Notes under the pieces: generated by a model
Databases searched by the model: none
What the model saw: only the letters and a program-made list of their open reading frames with translations
Told to the model about the DNA's origin: nothing
In this document: positions 30,448-39,252 of the stretch, piece by piece
Numbering within the stretch: position 1 is the first letter of the stretch
Layout: every line of letters starts with the position of its first letter
Source: Cereibacter changlensis JA139
GTDB lineage: Bacteria > Pseudomonadota > Alphaproteobacteria > Rhodobacterales > Rhodobacteraceae
Length of the DNA: 64,000 bases
Reading direction: 5' to 3'
NCBI RefSeq assembly: GCF_003034985.1
Contig: NZ_PZKG01000007.1
Coordinates: forward strand, 1-64,000
Translations under genes and position numbers: made by a program

Positions 30448-31593
30448 TCAGAGACAGGCCTCGAACAGCGCGCGGGTGTTTTCGCGCGTCATTTCAACCG
30501 GGTTGCCGCCGCAGGAGGGGTCCTCCAGCGCCATCTCGGTCAGCTCGTCGAGCCGCGCGGCCTCCACCCCCATCGCCGTCAGGGTCTCCGGGATGCCGAG
30601 CGTCGCGCGCAGCTCCATGACCCGGGCGCGGAAGCCGTCGAAGCCGCCTGCGATGCCGAGATAGGCCGCGGCCTTTTCGATCCGGTCCTCGATGGCGGCG
30701 CGGTTGAAATCGAGCACCATCGGCATCACCACGGCATTGGTGGTGCCGTGATGCGTGCCGTAGACCGCGCCGACCGGGTGGCTCAGCGAATGGATGGCGC
30801 CGAGGCCTTTCTGGAAGGCCACTGCCCCCATCGCCGCCGCGCTCATCATATGGGCGCGGGCTTCGAGGTCGTTCGGGTCGGCATAGACCTTCGGCAGGTT
30901 CTCGAACACGAGCCGCATGCCCTCCAGCGCGATGCCTTGGCTCATCGGGTGGTAGAAGGGCGAGCAGTAGGCCTCGAGGCAATGCGCCAGCGCGTCCATG
31001 CCGGTGCCGGCGGTGATGAACTTCGGCATGCCGACGGTCAGCTCCGGGTCGCAGATCGTGACGGCGGGCAGCAGCTTGGGGTGGAAGATGATCTTCTTCT
31101 TGTGGGTCTGGCTGTTGGTCAGCACGCCTGCGCGCCCGACTTCGGAGCCGGTGCCCGCGGTGGTCGGCACGGCGATGATCGGGGCGATCTTCGATCCATC
31201 GGCGCGGGTCCACCAGTCGCCGATATCCTCCAGATCCCAGACCGAGACGGTCTGGTCATGCATCAGCGCGATCATCTTCCCCAGATCGAGCGCCGAGCCG
31301 CCGCCGAAACAGATCACCCCGTCATGCCCGCCCGCCTTGTAGGCCGCGATGCCGTCGGCCATGTTCGTCTCGTTCGGGTTCGGATCGACCTCGGAGAACA
31401 CCGCCCGGCCAAGCCCCGCCGCATCGAGCTGGTCGAGCGCGGCTTGGGTGATCGGCAGCGCGGCCAGCGCCTTGTCGGTGACCAGCAGCGGCCGCTCGAG
31501 GCCCACGGCCTTGCACTGCTCGGCCAGTTCCGCGATGCGGCCCGCGCCGAACTTGATGGCGGTGGGGTAGGACCAGTTCGCCCGGATCGTCAT
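30448..31593 (-). CDS. Iron-containing (group III) alcohol dehydrogenase
   Basis: A 381-residue NAD(P)-dependent dehydrogenase. The cofactor loop is 'FGGGSALDLGKM' (about 96-107), followed by 'TTAGTGSEVGR'. All four metal ligands expected from FucO-type enzymes are seen: D200, H204, H268 and H282. ATG at 31593 overlaps the aldehyde dehydrogenase stop (ATGA), so the two act together, probably oxidising an alcohol to an aldehyde and then an acid. Set within a GS/NFGA operon, which hints at a nitrogen-containing alcohol. Confidence 0.88.
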   Translation of the reverse strand: MTIRANWSYPTAIKFGAGRIAELAEQCKAVGLERPLLVTDKALAALPITQAALDQLDAAGLGRAVFSEVDPNPNETNMADGIAAYKAGGHDGVICFGGGSALDLGKMIALMHDQTVSVWDLEDIGDWWTRADGSKIAPIIAVPTTAGTGSEVGRAGVLTNSQTHKKKIIFHPKLLPAVTICDPELTVGMPKFITAGTGMDALAHCLEAYCSPFYHPMSQGIALEGMRLVFENLPKVYADPNDLEARAHMMSAAAMGAVAFQKGLGAIHSLSHPVGAVYGTHHGTTNAVVMPMVLDFNRAAIEDRIEKAAAYLGIAGGFDGFRARVMELRATLGIPETLTAMGVEAARLDELTEMALEDPSCGGNPVEMTRENTRALFEACL

Positions 31594-32975
31594 TTCGTCA
31601 CCTTCTTGAGATGGTAGGATTTCGGTCGCGTGACCGCGTTGTAGCCTAGCACCGACAGCGCGGCGCCGCGCCCGGTGTCCTTGCAGCCGGTCCAGCACAG
31701 CGCCGGATCGAGGTAGTCGCAGCGGTTCATGAAGACGGTGCCGGTCTCGATCCGCGCGCCGATCTCGGCGGCGGCTTCGGCGTCACTTGTCCAGATCGAA
31801 CAGGTCAGACCGTAGGGGCTGTCGTTCATCAGCGAAATCGCCTCGTCATCGCCCGAAACTTTCATGATTCCGACAACCGGGCCGAAGCTCTCCTCTTTCA
31901 TCACCCGCATGTCGTGGGTGATGTCGACAAGAATCTGCGGCGCGAGATAGGCGCCGCCGTCATCGGCCGGGAACAGCGCCGGGTCGATCAGCGGGGTGGC
32001 GCCGGCGGCGATGGCCTCGGCCACCTGCGCACGGACCACGGCGGCGAAGCGCTTGTTGGCCATCGGGCCGAGGGTGGTGGCGGCGTCGAAGGGGTTGCCC
32101 AGCGTCAGGCCCTTCACCCAGGCCACCGACTTCTCGACGAAGGCGTCGTAGAGGCTTTCATGGACATAGATGCGCTCGATGCCGCAGCAGCATTGCCCGG
32201 CATTGTACATCGCCCCGTCCATCAGGCTGTCCACCGCTGCGTCGAGATCGGCGTCGGCGCGGACATAGCCCGGGTCCTTGCCGCCCAGCTCCAGCCCCAG
32301 CCCGGTGAAGGTGCCCGCGGCGGCCTTCTCCATCGCGGCGCCTCCACCGACCGAGCCGGTGAAGTTGACGAAGTTGAAGGCGCGGCCGGCGATCAGGCTT
32401 TCGGTGGTGGCGTGGTCGAGAACGACGTTCTGGAACAGCTCGGCAGGCACGCCGCCGGCGTGGAAGGCCTCGGCCAGACGCTCGCCCACCAGCAGGGTCT
32501 GGCTCGCGTGTTTTAGGATCACCGCGTTGCCGGCGATCAGCGCCGGGGCGAGGGTGTTGATCGTGGTGAGATAGGGGTAGTTCCACGGCGCGACGATGAA
32601 GACGACGCCGACCGGCTCCTTGACGATGCGGCGCTCGAAGCGGTCGGAGGCTTCGGCCACGATCGGGGCCAGCGCCTGTTCCGCGATCTCGGACATGTAG
32701 TTGGTCCGGTCGCCGACGCCGCCGAACTCGCCGCCGTAGCGGGTCGGGCGGCCCATCTGCCAGGCCAGCTCCTCGACCAGCTTGTCCTTTATGCCGTTGA
32801 GCTTCTCGACCCCGGCCTTTACCAGCGCGATGCGCTCGGCCAGCGGGCGCGCGGCCCAGTCCTTCTGCGCGCTGCGGGCGCGGGCGACGGCGGCCTGCGC
32901 CTCGTCATGGCTCAGCGGCTGGCGTTCGGCATAGACCGAACCATCGACGGGAGAGATCAGTTGGATGGGCTTCAT
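31590..32975 (-). CDS. Aldehyde dehydrogenase family protein
   Basis: A 461-residue NAD(P)+-dependent enzyme with 'VAPWNYPYLTTIN' and 'NFTGSVGGG' in the cofactor region, the general base E229 in 'LELGGKDPG', and the nucleophile C263 in 'NAGQCCCGIER'. Slightly shorter than the typical 480-500, but all motifs are present. I start it at ATG 32975 behind AAGGA; the frame extends upstream without support. Coupled by overlap to the alcohol dehydrogenase and 46 bp behind the glutamine-synthetase-like gene. Confidence 0.88.
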   Translation of the reverse strand: MKPIQLISPVDGSVYAERQPLSHDEAQAAVARARSAQKDWAARPLAERIALVKAGVEKLNGIKDKLVEELAWQMGRPTRYGGEFGGVGDRTNYMSEIAEQALAPIVAEASDRFERRIVKEPVGVVFIVAPWNYPYLTTINTLAPALIAGNAVILKHASQTLLVGERLAEAFHAGGVPAELFQNVVLDHATTESLIAGRAFNFVNFTGSVGGGAAMEKAAAGTFTGLGLELGGKDPGYVRADADLDAAVDSLMDGAMYNAGQCCCGIERIYVHESLYDAFVEKSVAWVKGLTLGNPFDAATTLGPMANKRFAAVVRAQVAEAIAAGATPLIDPALFPADDGGAYLAPQILVDITHDMRVMKEESFGPVVGIMKVSGDDEAISLMNDSPYGLTCSIWTSDAEAAAEIGARIETGTVFMNRCDYLDPALCWTGCKDTGRGAALSVLGYNAVTRPKSYHLKKVTK

Positions 32976-33021
32976 CTTTGGTCCTTCGTTGAGCATTCGC
33001 CGTTCTGCGCGCGACCGGCAG

Positions 33022-34401
33022 TCACGCCCGCTCGAACAGGCGGCTGAGTTCGAAATCGGTGACCACGCGGTCCTGCTCCTGGATCTCCCAGAGGGCGGCG
33101 TGGTGGTAGTGGTCGATGACATCGTCGCCCATCGCCGCGCGCAGCATGGCCGAGCCGTGCAGCATGGCCGCCGCCTCGCGCAGGGTCTTGGGGATCTCGC
33201 GGACGCCGGCTGCCGAATACATGTCGCCCCTCATCTCGGGCTCCAGTTCCATCTTCTGCTCGATCCCGTCAAGCCCCGCCGCCAGCAGCCCCGCCATGGC
33301 GAGATAGGGGTTGAGGTCGGCGCCGCCGATCCGGCATTCGACGCGGATGGCCGAGGTGCCCTCGCCGCAGACGCGGAAGCCCGCGGTGCGGTTGTCGCGG
33401 CTCCAGACCGCCTTGGTCGGGGCGAACATGCCGATGCAGAAGCGCTTGTAGCTGTTGATATAGGGCGCGAGCAGGGCGGTGATCGCCCCGGCATGGGCAA
33501 GCTGGCCGGCGAGGAAGTGCTTCATCGTTGCCGACATGCCATGCGGGTCGGAGGCGTCCCGGAAGGCGGGCTTTCCGTCCAGCGTCCAGAGCGACTGGTG
33601 GACATGCGAGGAGGAGCCGGCGCGGCGGTGGTCGTATTTCGCCATGAAGGTGACCGAACGCCCCTTCGCCGCGGCGATGTCCTTCACCGCGGTCTTGGTG
33701 ATGGCGTGGTTGTCCGCCGTGTCCAGCGCGTCGGAATACTTGACGTTGATCTCCTCCTGCCCCGCATCGGCCTCGCCCTTGGAGCATTCCACCGGAATGC
33801 CCGCGGCGTAGAGCCCGTTGCGCAGGGCGCGCATCACCTCTTCCTCCTTCGTGGTCTGGAAGATGTGGTAATCCTCGTTATAGGCGCTGATCGCCTTGAG
33901 GTCGCGGATCTGGCCATGTGCCTGCTGGCTGTCGCGCAGCGCGTTGTAGCTGGTCTCGAACAGGTAGAACTCGAGCTCGGTCGCCATCATCGCGCGGAAG
34001 CCCATCGCCTCGGCCCGGGCGATCTGGCGCTTGAGGATGGCGCGGGGCGATTGCGGCACCTCGTGGTGGTGGTGGTCGAGCAGGTCGCAGAGCACCAGCG
34101 CCGTGCCGGGCAGCCAGGGCAGCGGGCGCAGCGTCGCCATGTCGGGGCGCATGACATAGTCGCCATAGCCCCTTTCCCAGCTGGAGCTCTTGTAGCCGGG
34201 GACGGTGGTCATCTCCATGTCCACCGCCAGCAGGTAGTCGCAGCAATGGGTTTCGGCATGTCCGCTGTCGACGAAGAACTGGGCATGGAACCGCTTGCCC
34301 ATCAGACGGCCCTGCATGTCGACCCCGGCCACCAGAACCGTGTCGATCTCGCCGGCTTTCACGGCTTTCTTCAGGGCGTCGAAGGTCATGTTACCGGGCA
34401 T
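33022..34401 (-). CDS. Glutamine-synthetase family protein (putative gamma-glutamylamine ligase)
   Basis: A 459-residue GS-fold ligase. It has the N-terminal beta-grasp part, then 'ATELEFYLFE' and 'ADAGQEEINVKY' (metal-binding Glu), 'SSHVHQSLW' (His of the active site) and 'RVECRIGGADLNPYLAMAGL'. The adenylylation loop of classical GlnA is not evident. With an amidohydrolase, ALDH and ADH in one operon it looks more like PuuA/IpuC/GMAS-type ligases, which join glutamate to an amine. It overlaps the upstream amidohydrolase gene by 11 bases. Assimilatory GS activity cannot be excluded. Confidence 0.82.
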   Translation of the reverse strand: MPGNMTFDALKKAVKAGEIDTVLVAGVDMQGRLMGKRFHAQFFVDSGHAETHCCDYLLAVDMEMTTVPGYKSSSWERGYGDYVMRPDMATLRPLPWLPGTALVLCDLLDHHHHEVPQSPRAILKRQIARAEAMGFRAMMATELEFYLFETSYNALRDSQQAHGQIRDLKAISAYNEDYHIFQTTKEEEVMRALRNGLYAAGIPVECSKGEADAGQEEINVKYSDALDTADNHAITKTAVKDIAAAKGRSVTFMAKYDHRRAGSSSHVHQSLWTLDGKPAFRDASDPHGMSATMKHFLAGQLAHAGAITALLAPYINSYKRFCIGMFAPTKAVWSRDNRTAGFRVCGEGTSAIRVECRIGGADLNPYLAMAGLLAAGLDGIEQKMELEPEMRGDMYSAAGVREIPKTLREAAAMLHGSAMLRAAMGDDVIDHYHHAALWEIQEQDRVVTDFELSRLFERA

Positions 34402-35197
34402 GGCGGGCCTCTTTCTGTTCCGTGTCGGGAAGGGCGGTGATCGCGGCCAGCGCCGCCGCCAGCACCGGGGCGAGCGTGTCGGCCATCGCGGCCTCGGCGG
34501 CAGGGCTGGCGATCAGGTCGTTGCGCAGCTCCAGCATGGCATTGGGCAGGTCGTAGGGCGTGGCCTGCAGGCGGAGCGTGTGGGTCACGTCGTCGGCGGC
34601 GGAATAGGGCTGGTTCAGCGCCGTCTGCAGGTCGGTCCGTGCCTGCGCCTCGGCGGTGATGGCGCGGGCGAGACGGTCGTCGGCGTCATGGATCACGCCG
34701 AAGTCGAGCGTGCGGCGCTGGCCGTGGTAGATGCGGGTGAAGGAATGGATGGTGACGATCACCGGCGCCAGACCCAAAGCGATGCGCTGGGCGATCCGGG
34801 CGTGCAGCGTGGCGTGGAACGGGGAATAGACCGCCGCCGTCCGTGCCGCTCGTTCGGCGGGGGTGAGGGCGGCATTGCCGGGAATGTCATGCACCTCGGA
34901 ACGGACGGGCATCGCCCCCGCCATGTCGGGCGCGCGGTTGCAGTCGTAGAGCAGCCGCGAGACCGGAGCATGGATGAGGAGGCCGTCGAGCCGCTGCGCC
35001 AGACAGCGCGCCAGCCCCAGCGCGCCCGGGTCCCAGGCGATATGCGCCTGCCGCTGCTCGGCGCTCAGCCCCAGATCGCCCCAGGGCGCGGGGAAGGCGT
35101 TGGAGGCATGGTCGCAGACGAAGACGAAACGGCTCTGCGCCGTCTCGTTCTCCACCAGCGCCGGATAGGTCGCGGCCGCCTCTGTCGGTGCCGTCAT
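34391..35197 (-). CDS. N-formylglutamate amidohydrolase family protein
   Basis: A 268-residue protein of the NFGA (HutG/N-formylglutamate deformylase) family, a Zn-dependent amidase fold. Landmarks are 'FVFVCDHASNAFP', 'HIAWDPGALG', 'LLYDCNRAPD', 'VIVTIHSFTRIYHGQRR' and 'PYDLPNAMLELRNDLI'. Histidine-degradation neighbours (hutUHI) are absent, so a role as a gamma-glutamyl amide hydrolase, or as another N-acyl-glutamate amidase in this operon, is possible. ATG at 35197 follows GGGGAGG. First gene of the operon, divergent from rpiR. Confidence 0.82.
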   Translation of the reverse strand: MTAPTEAAATYPALVENETAQSRFVFVCDHASNAFPAPWGDLGLSAEQRQAHIAWDPGALGLARCLAQRLDGLLIHAPVSRLLYDCNRAPDMAGAMPVRSEVHDIPGNAALTPAERAARTAAVYSPFHATLHARIAQRIALGLAPVIVTIHSFTRIYHGQRRTLDFGVIHDADDRLARAITAEAQARTDLQTALNQPYSAADDVTHTLRLQATPYDLPNAMLELRNDLIASPAAEAAMADTLAPVLAAALAAITALPDTEQKEARHAR

Positions 35198-35256
35198 GGC
35201 GCCTCCCCGAGTCTTCTTCGTCGGCGGCAAGGCTCCACCGCCGCGCGGCATTCTGT

Positions 35257-35271
35257 CAAGAATATTTCTTG
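35257..35271. promoter_or_regulatory. Palindrome in the hutG-like / RpiR divergent promoter region
   Basis: CAAGAA-TAT-TTCTTG, a perfect 15-bp palindrome 60 bp upstream of the amidohydrolase start and 77 bp upstream of rpiR. TTGACA on the minus strand (35253-35258) overlaps one arm. A good candidate for the binding site of the adjacent RpiR regulator. Confidence 0.55.
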
Positions 35272-35348
35272 CGTCGCGCCGCTGTTACAAAGTTTACTGA
35301 ATCATTCCGATGCGGCATGCCTGTCGCAAGGGCAGAGCAGGAGCGGCC

Positions 35349-36215
35349 ATGACCCCCAACCCGATCGAGGACCAGATGCGGGCGGCGCTGCCGGAGATGA
35401 CGCGGGCCGAGCGGCAGCTGGCGACCCATGTGCTGCGGCATTATCCGGTCGCGGCGCTGGGCTCGATCACCGCGCTGGCCAAGGCGGCGGAGGTCTCCAC
35501 CCCGACGGTGGTGCGGCTGGTGCAGAAGCTGGGGTTCAAGGGCTACCCCGATTTCCAGAACTCGCTGCGGGGCGAGGTGGAGGCGATGCTGGTCTCGCCG
35601 CTGGCCAAGCACGAGCGCTGGGCGGGGGGCGTGCCGGATACGCATATCCTCAACCGCTTTGCCGATGCGGTGGTGGCGAACCTGCAGGCGACGCTGCACC
35701 AGATCGACCATGCCGAGTTCGACGCCACCGCGCGGCTCTTGGCCGACCCCTCGCGCCGGGTCTTCGCGCTGGGCGGACGGATCACCCATGCGATGGCCGA
35801 CTATTTCGTGACCCTGATGAAGGTGGTCCGGTCCGATGTGACGCTGATGTCCGATATGTCCAATACCTGGCCCCCGGCTCTGCTGGACATGAAGGCGGGC
35901 GATGTGCTGCTGGTGTTCGATATTCGCCGGTACGAGAACACGGTGCTGCAGGTCGTCGAGATGGCGGTGGAGCAGGGGGCGGAGGTGGTGCTGATCACCG
36001 ACCGCTGGGTCTCGCCCGCCGCGACCCATGCGCGCCACACGCTGAGCTGCCATATCGAGGCGCCCTCGGCCTGGGATTCCACCGTGTCGATCCTCGTGCT
36101 GGTCGAGACGCTGCTGGCGGCGGTTCAGGACCTGAGCTGGGGCCAGACCGAGGCGCGGATGAAGCGGCTGGAAGAGCTCTACGACCGCTCGCGCTTCTTC
36201 CGCAGGCACCGCTAG
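35349..36215 (+). CDS. MurR/RpiR-family transcriptional regulator
   Basis: A 288-residue regulator. The N-terminal RpiR HTH is at about 35-75 ('LGSITALAKAAEVSTPTVVRL' region, followed by 'GFKGYPDFQNSL'). The C-terminal SIS (sugar isomerase) domain is at about 120-260 ('RRVFALGGRITHAMADYF', 'VVLITDR'). RpiR proteins usually sense phosphosugars, but many alphaproteobacterial members regulate amino-acid or purine use. I use ATG 35349 (MTPNPIEDQM). It probably controls the divergent amidase-GS-ALDH-ADH operon. Its TAG stop shares bases with the convergent EamA gene. Confidence 0.88.
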   Translation: MTPNPIEDQMRAALPEMTRAERQLATHVLRHYPVAALGSITALAKAAEVSTPTVVRLVQKLGFKGYPDFQNSLRGEVEAMLVSPLAKHERWAGGVPDTHILNRFADAVVANLQATLHQIDHAEFDATARLLADPSRRVFALGGRITHAMADYFVTLMKVVRSDVTLMSDMSNTWPPALLDMKAGDVLLVFDIRRYENTVLQVVEMAVEQGAEVVLITDRWVSPAATHARHTLSCHIEAPSAWDSTVSILVLVETLLAAVQDLSWGQTEARMKRLEELYDRSRFFRRHR

Positions 36216-37096
36216 GTGATCGGCGGCGCATAGGGCTTGCGCCGCATCCCAGACAGCGCGTTGCCCGCCACCGCCGCCATCAGGATGCCGCCGCCGAGGA
36301 AGGTGCCGCTGCTGGCGGTCTCGCCCAGCATCAGGAACACCCAGACCGGGGCGAGCATCACCTCGACCATCGACAGCAGCGTGAGTTCGGCGGCGGGGAT
36401 CACCCGGCTGCCCAGGGTGTAGAGCACCATGCCGGTGCCGAGCAGCCCCGCGCCCATCAGCATCGAGATCAGGACGTCGCGCAGCGGCACCATCAGCGAG
36501 GCGCCCTGCACCCCAAGCACCAGCGCCGCCGCGATCATCGAGAAGACGCCGCCCAGCACCACGGCGGGCATCATGTCCTCGAGCTTGCCCCAGCGCAGGG
36601 TGAGGGTGAAGGCGGCGAAGCCGAGCGCCGAGAGCAGCGCCGCGACATTGCCCGCCATCTCGCCCATCGCCAGCCCCTCGCGCACCATGACGAACATGCC
36701 GACCCCGGCGACGGCGATGGCGACCCATGTGGCGGAGCGGACATATTCGCGCAGCAGGAGGCTGCCGAGCAGGGCGGCGAGGAAGGGCGAGGCGGCAAAG
36801 AGGAAGACCGCGTTGGCGATGGTGGTGGCCTGGATGGCGTAGATCGCCCCCGCGAAGGCGAGGACGAGGCCAACGCCGCCGACGCAGCCCGCAAGGCCGA
36901 CGCGGCGCAGCCGGGCGATGGGGCGGCCGCCGGAGCGCCAGGCGATGAAGGCGAAGAGCACCGGCACCATGCCGACCGAGCGCCAGAACAGGATCGCCCA
37001 TGTCCCGGCCTCGCCGATCTGGCGGATGGCGAGGCCCATGAACGACCACAGACAGGCCGCCAGCACGACCAGCACCACTCCCGTTCCGTATCGCAT
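36212..37096 (-). CDS. EamA/DMT-family transporter
   Basis: A 294-residue integral membrane protein with about ten hydrophobic helices arranged as two EamA repeats (first repeat ends near 'FAASPFLAALLGSLLLREYV', second near 'MLAPVWVFLMLGETASS'). Family members export or import small metabolites such as amino acids or nucleosides; the substrate is unknown. ATG at 37096 follows GAGGGA. Its stop codon is the complement of the rpiR stop in a shared CTAG. Confidence 0.88.
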   Translation of the reverse strand: MRYGTGVVLVVLAACLWSFMGLAIRQIGEAGTWAILFWRSVGMVPVLFAFIAWRSGGRPIARLRRVGLAGCVGGVGLVLAFAGAIYAIQATTIANAVFLFAASPFLAALLGSLLLREYVRSATWVAIAVAGVGMFVMVREGLAMGEMAGNVAALLSALGFAAFTLTLRWGKLEDMMPAVVLGGVFSMIAAALVLGVQGASLMVPLRDVLISMLMGAGLLGTGMVLYTLGSRVIPAAELTLLSMVEVMLAPVWVFLMLGETASSGTFLGGGILMAAVAGNALSGMRRKPYAPPIT

Positions 37097-37182
37097 CCGA
37101 TCCCTCGCCTTTGGCAAAAGACTGCGGGGCAGGCGGGGTCTCGTCTGTTCCGTTACCGACGCGGAAGCGGTGAAACCGGGGC

Positions 37183-38112
37183 TCAGTAGCCCCGGCGTGT
37201 GTCCACGCGGTGCAGGAACGGCAGCCCCGCCTCGCCGCGGCGGATGTTCTCCACGACCACCCGCGCCGCGCTCGCCGGGCGGGTGTCGGCGGCGATATGC
37301 GGGGTCACCGTCACCTTGGGGTGGCGGCGGAAGGGATGGTCGGCGGGCAGCGGCTCCACCCGGAAAACGTCGAGCGTGGCATGGCCGAGCGGACCATCGA
37401 GCGCGGCCAGCAGCGCCGCGTCGTCGATCAGCGCGCCGCGCCCGGGGTTGAGGATCACCGCCCCCTGCGGCAGCCAGGCAAGGCGGCGGGCGTCGAGCAG
37501 GTTCTCGGTCCCGGGCGTCTTCGGCAGCAGCGTCACCACGATCTGCGCCTGCCGCAGCACGGCCTCCAGCCCCGCCTCGCCATGCGCGCAAGGAATGCCC
37601 TCGACCGTCTTGGGTGAGCGGCTCCAGCCGGTGACGGGGAAGTTCAGCGCCGCAAGCGCGCGGGCGCAGGCGGCGCCGAGCTCGCCCATGCCCAGCATTG
37701 CCACGGGGCGCTCGCGGGCCAGCGGCGGGACGATCTGGGTCCAGCCCGCGTCGCGTTTCAGGATGTGCCGGTCCATCCCGAGATGATGGCGCAGCGTATG
37801 GCCGACCACCCATTCCACCATGCCTTCGGTCAGCGAGGGATCGACCATGCGGCAGAGCGGCTGGGTCAGCGTCGGGTTGCCGACGATCCGCTCCACCCCG
37901 GCCCAGAGGTTCAGCACGGCTTTCGTACGGGTGAAGGGCGAGAAATCCTCGATGTCTCCGCCGGGGGCGAAGACGATGTAATCCACCGCCGCCGGGTCGG
38001 GCGCCTCGGTGGAAATCTCGGCCTCGATCCCCGCCTCGCGCAGGGCGGCGGGCAGGGTGTCACGGTAGCCGGGCCAGTTCCTGGCGCCGGCGGCAAAATA
38101 GATCCGGATCAT
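37183..38112 (-). CDS. ghrA: D-2-hydroxyacid dehydrogenase (GhrA-type glyoxylate/hydroxypyruvate reductase)
   Basis: A 309-residue protein of the GhrA branch, shorter in its N-terminal domain than GyaR-type enzymes. It has 'AMLGMGELGAACARALAALNF' for NAD(P) binding, the catalytic Arg in 'LNPGRGALID', Glu in 'VFRVEPLPADHP' and His in 'TVTPHIAADTR'. It would reduce glyoxylate or hydroxypyruvate. The ATG overlaps the rodA stop (ATGA), so it is translated with the cell-shape operon, which is an unusual partner. Confidence 0.88.
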   Translation of the reverse strand: MIRIYFAAGARNWPGYRDTLPAALREAGIEAEISTEAPDPAAVDYIVFAPGGDIEDFSPFTRTKAVLNLWAGVERIVGNPTLTQPLCRMVDPSLTEGMVEWVVGHTLRHHLGMDRHILKRDAGWTQIVPPLARERPVAMLGMGELGAACARALAALNFPVTGWSRSPKTVEGIPCAHGEAGLEAVLRQAQIVVTLLPKTPGTENLLDARRLAWLPQGAVILNPGRGALIDDAALLAALDGPLGHATLDVFRVEPLPADHPFRRHPKVTVTPHIAADTRPASAARVVVENIRRGEAGLPFLHRVDTRRGY

Positions 38113-39248
38113 CGCAACCTGTGGACATGGGCGCTCTGGACCAGCCCGAAGGCGACCATCAGCACCAGCATCGCGGAGCCGCCGTAGCTCACCAGCGGCA
38201 GCGGGACGCCGACCACCGGCGCCATGCCCATCACCATGGAGAGGTTCACCGCCAGATAGAAGAAGAAATTGGCGGCGATGCCGAGGATCAGCAGCGAGGA
38301 GAAGCGGTCCTTGTTCTGCAGCGCGGAGGCGATGCAGAAGGCGATCACGAGCGCATAGAGCGCCAGAAGCGAGAAGGCACCGATGAAGCCGAACTCCTCG
38401 GCCAGCGTGGTGAAGATGAAGTCGGTGTGCTTTTCGGGCAGGAAGTTCAGCCGGCTCTGCGTGCCCTGCATGAAGCCCTTGCCGGTCCAGCCGCCCGAAC
38501 CGAGCGCGATCTTGGCCTGGATGATGTTGTAGCCCGCGCCCAGGGGATCGGCGGTCGGGTCGAGGAAGGTGTCGATCCGGCGATACTGGTAGTCGTGCAG
38601 GAACTGCCAGGGCGTGCCGCGCGTGGTGAAGACCGAGGCCACCGCGCCGACCCCGATGGCGCCGACGCCGAGGAAATACCAGTAGCTGACCCCCGCCATG
38701 AACATCACCGCCGCGCCGACCATCAGCATCAGGAGCGAGGTGCCGAGGTTGGGCTGGATCACCACGAGGAAGGTGGGCAGCAGGATCATGATCACCGGGA
38801 TCAGCACCCAGAGCGGGCGCGAGACCTTCTTCACGTCGAGCCAGTCGTAATAGGTGGCCAGCATCATCACCAGCGTGACCTTGGCGAGCTCGGATGGTTG
38901 CAGCACGATCGGGCCGAGGCTGATCCAGCGCTGCGCCCCCATGCCGACGGTGCCGAAGAACTCCACGATCAGCAGCAGCACCAGCGAGACCAGATAGGCG
39001 ACGCCCGACATGTTGCGCCAGAACCAGATCGGCACGAAGGCGACGCCCAGCATCAGCACAAGCCCGACGGCGAAACGCTTCATCTGCGGCTCGGCCCAGG
39101 TGTCGATATTACCGCCGGCGACCGAGTAGAGCATCAGCCAGCCGACCGAGGCGGTGGCGGTGACCAGCAGGATCAGCGCCCAGTTCAGGTGCAGCACCTT
39201 GGCCATGCCGGTGGGGGCGGTCTTCACCCGGTATTCGAGGAAACTCAT
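38109..39248 (-). CDS. rodA: Rod-shape-determining peptidoglycan polymerase RodA
   Basis: SEDS-family glycosyltransferase that polymerises lipid II during cell elongation, working with PBP2 (mrdA). The protein is 379 residues with about ten membrane helices. Conserved segments include 'GAQRWISLGPIVLQPSELAKV', 'VIQPNLGTSLLML', 'QAKIALGSGGWTGKG', 'FLPEKHTDFIFTTLAEEFGF' and 'VGVPLPLVSYGGSAML'. Follows mrdA with a 4-bp gap and overlaps the ghrA start. Confidence 0.95.
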   Translation of the reverse strand: MSFLEYRVKTAPTGMAKVLHLNWALILLVTATASVGWLMLYSVAGGNIDTWAEPQMKRFAVGLVLMLGVAFVPIWFWRNMSGVAYLVSLVLLLIVEFFGTVGMGAQRWISLGPIVLQPSELAKVTLVMMLATYYDWLDVKKVSRPLWVLIPVIMILLPTFLVVIQPNLGTSLLMLMVGAAVMFMAGVSYWYFLGVGAIGVGAVASVFTTRGTPWQFLHDYQYRRIDTFLDPTADPLGAGYNIIQAKIALGSGGWTGKGFMQGTQSRLNFLPEKHTDFIFTTLAEEFGFIGAFSLLALYALVIAFCIASALQNKDRFSSLLILGIAANFFFYLAVNLSMVMGMAPVVGVPLPLVSYGGSAMLVLMVAFGLVQSAHVHRLR

Positions 39249-39252
39249 GCGC

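Noticed and set aside
34391-35197. Histidine-degradation (hut) locus
   Set aside because: Only an NFGA-family gene is present; hutH, hutU, hutI and hutC-type genes are absent, so a hut role is not supported by context.
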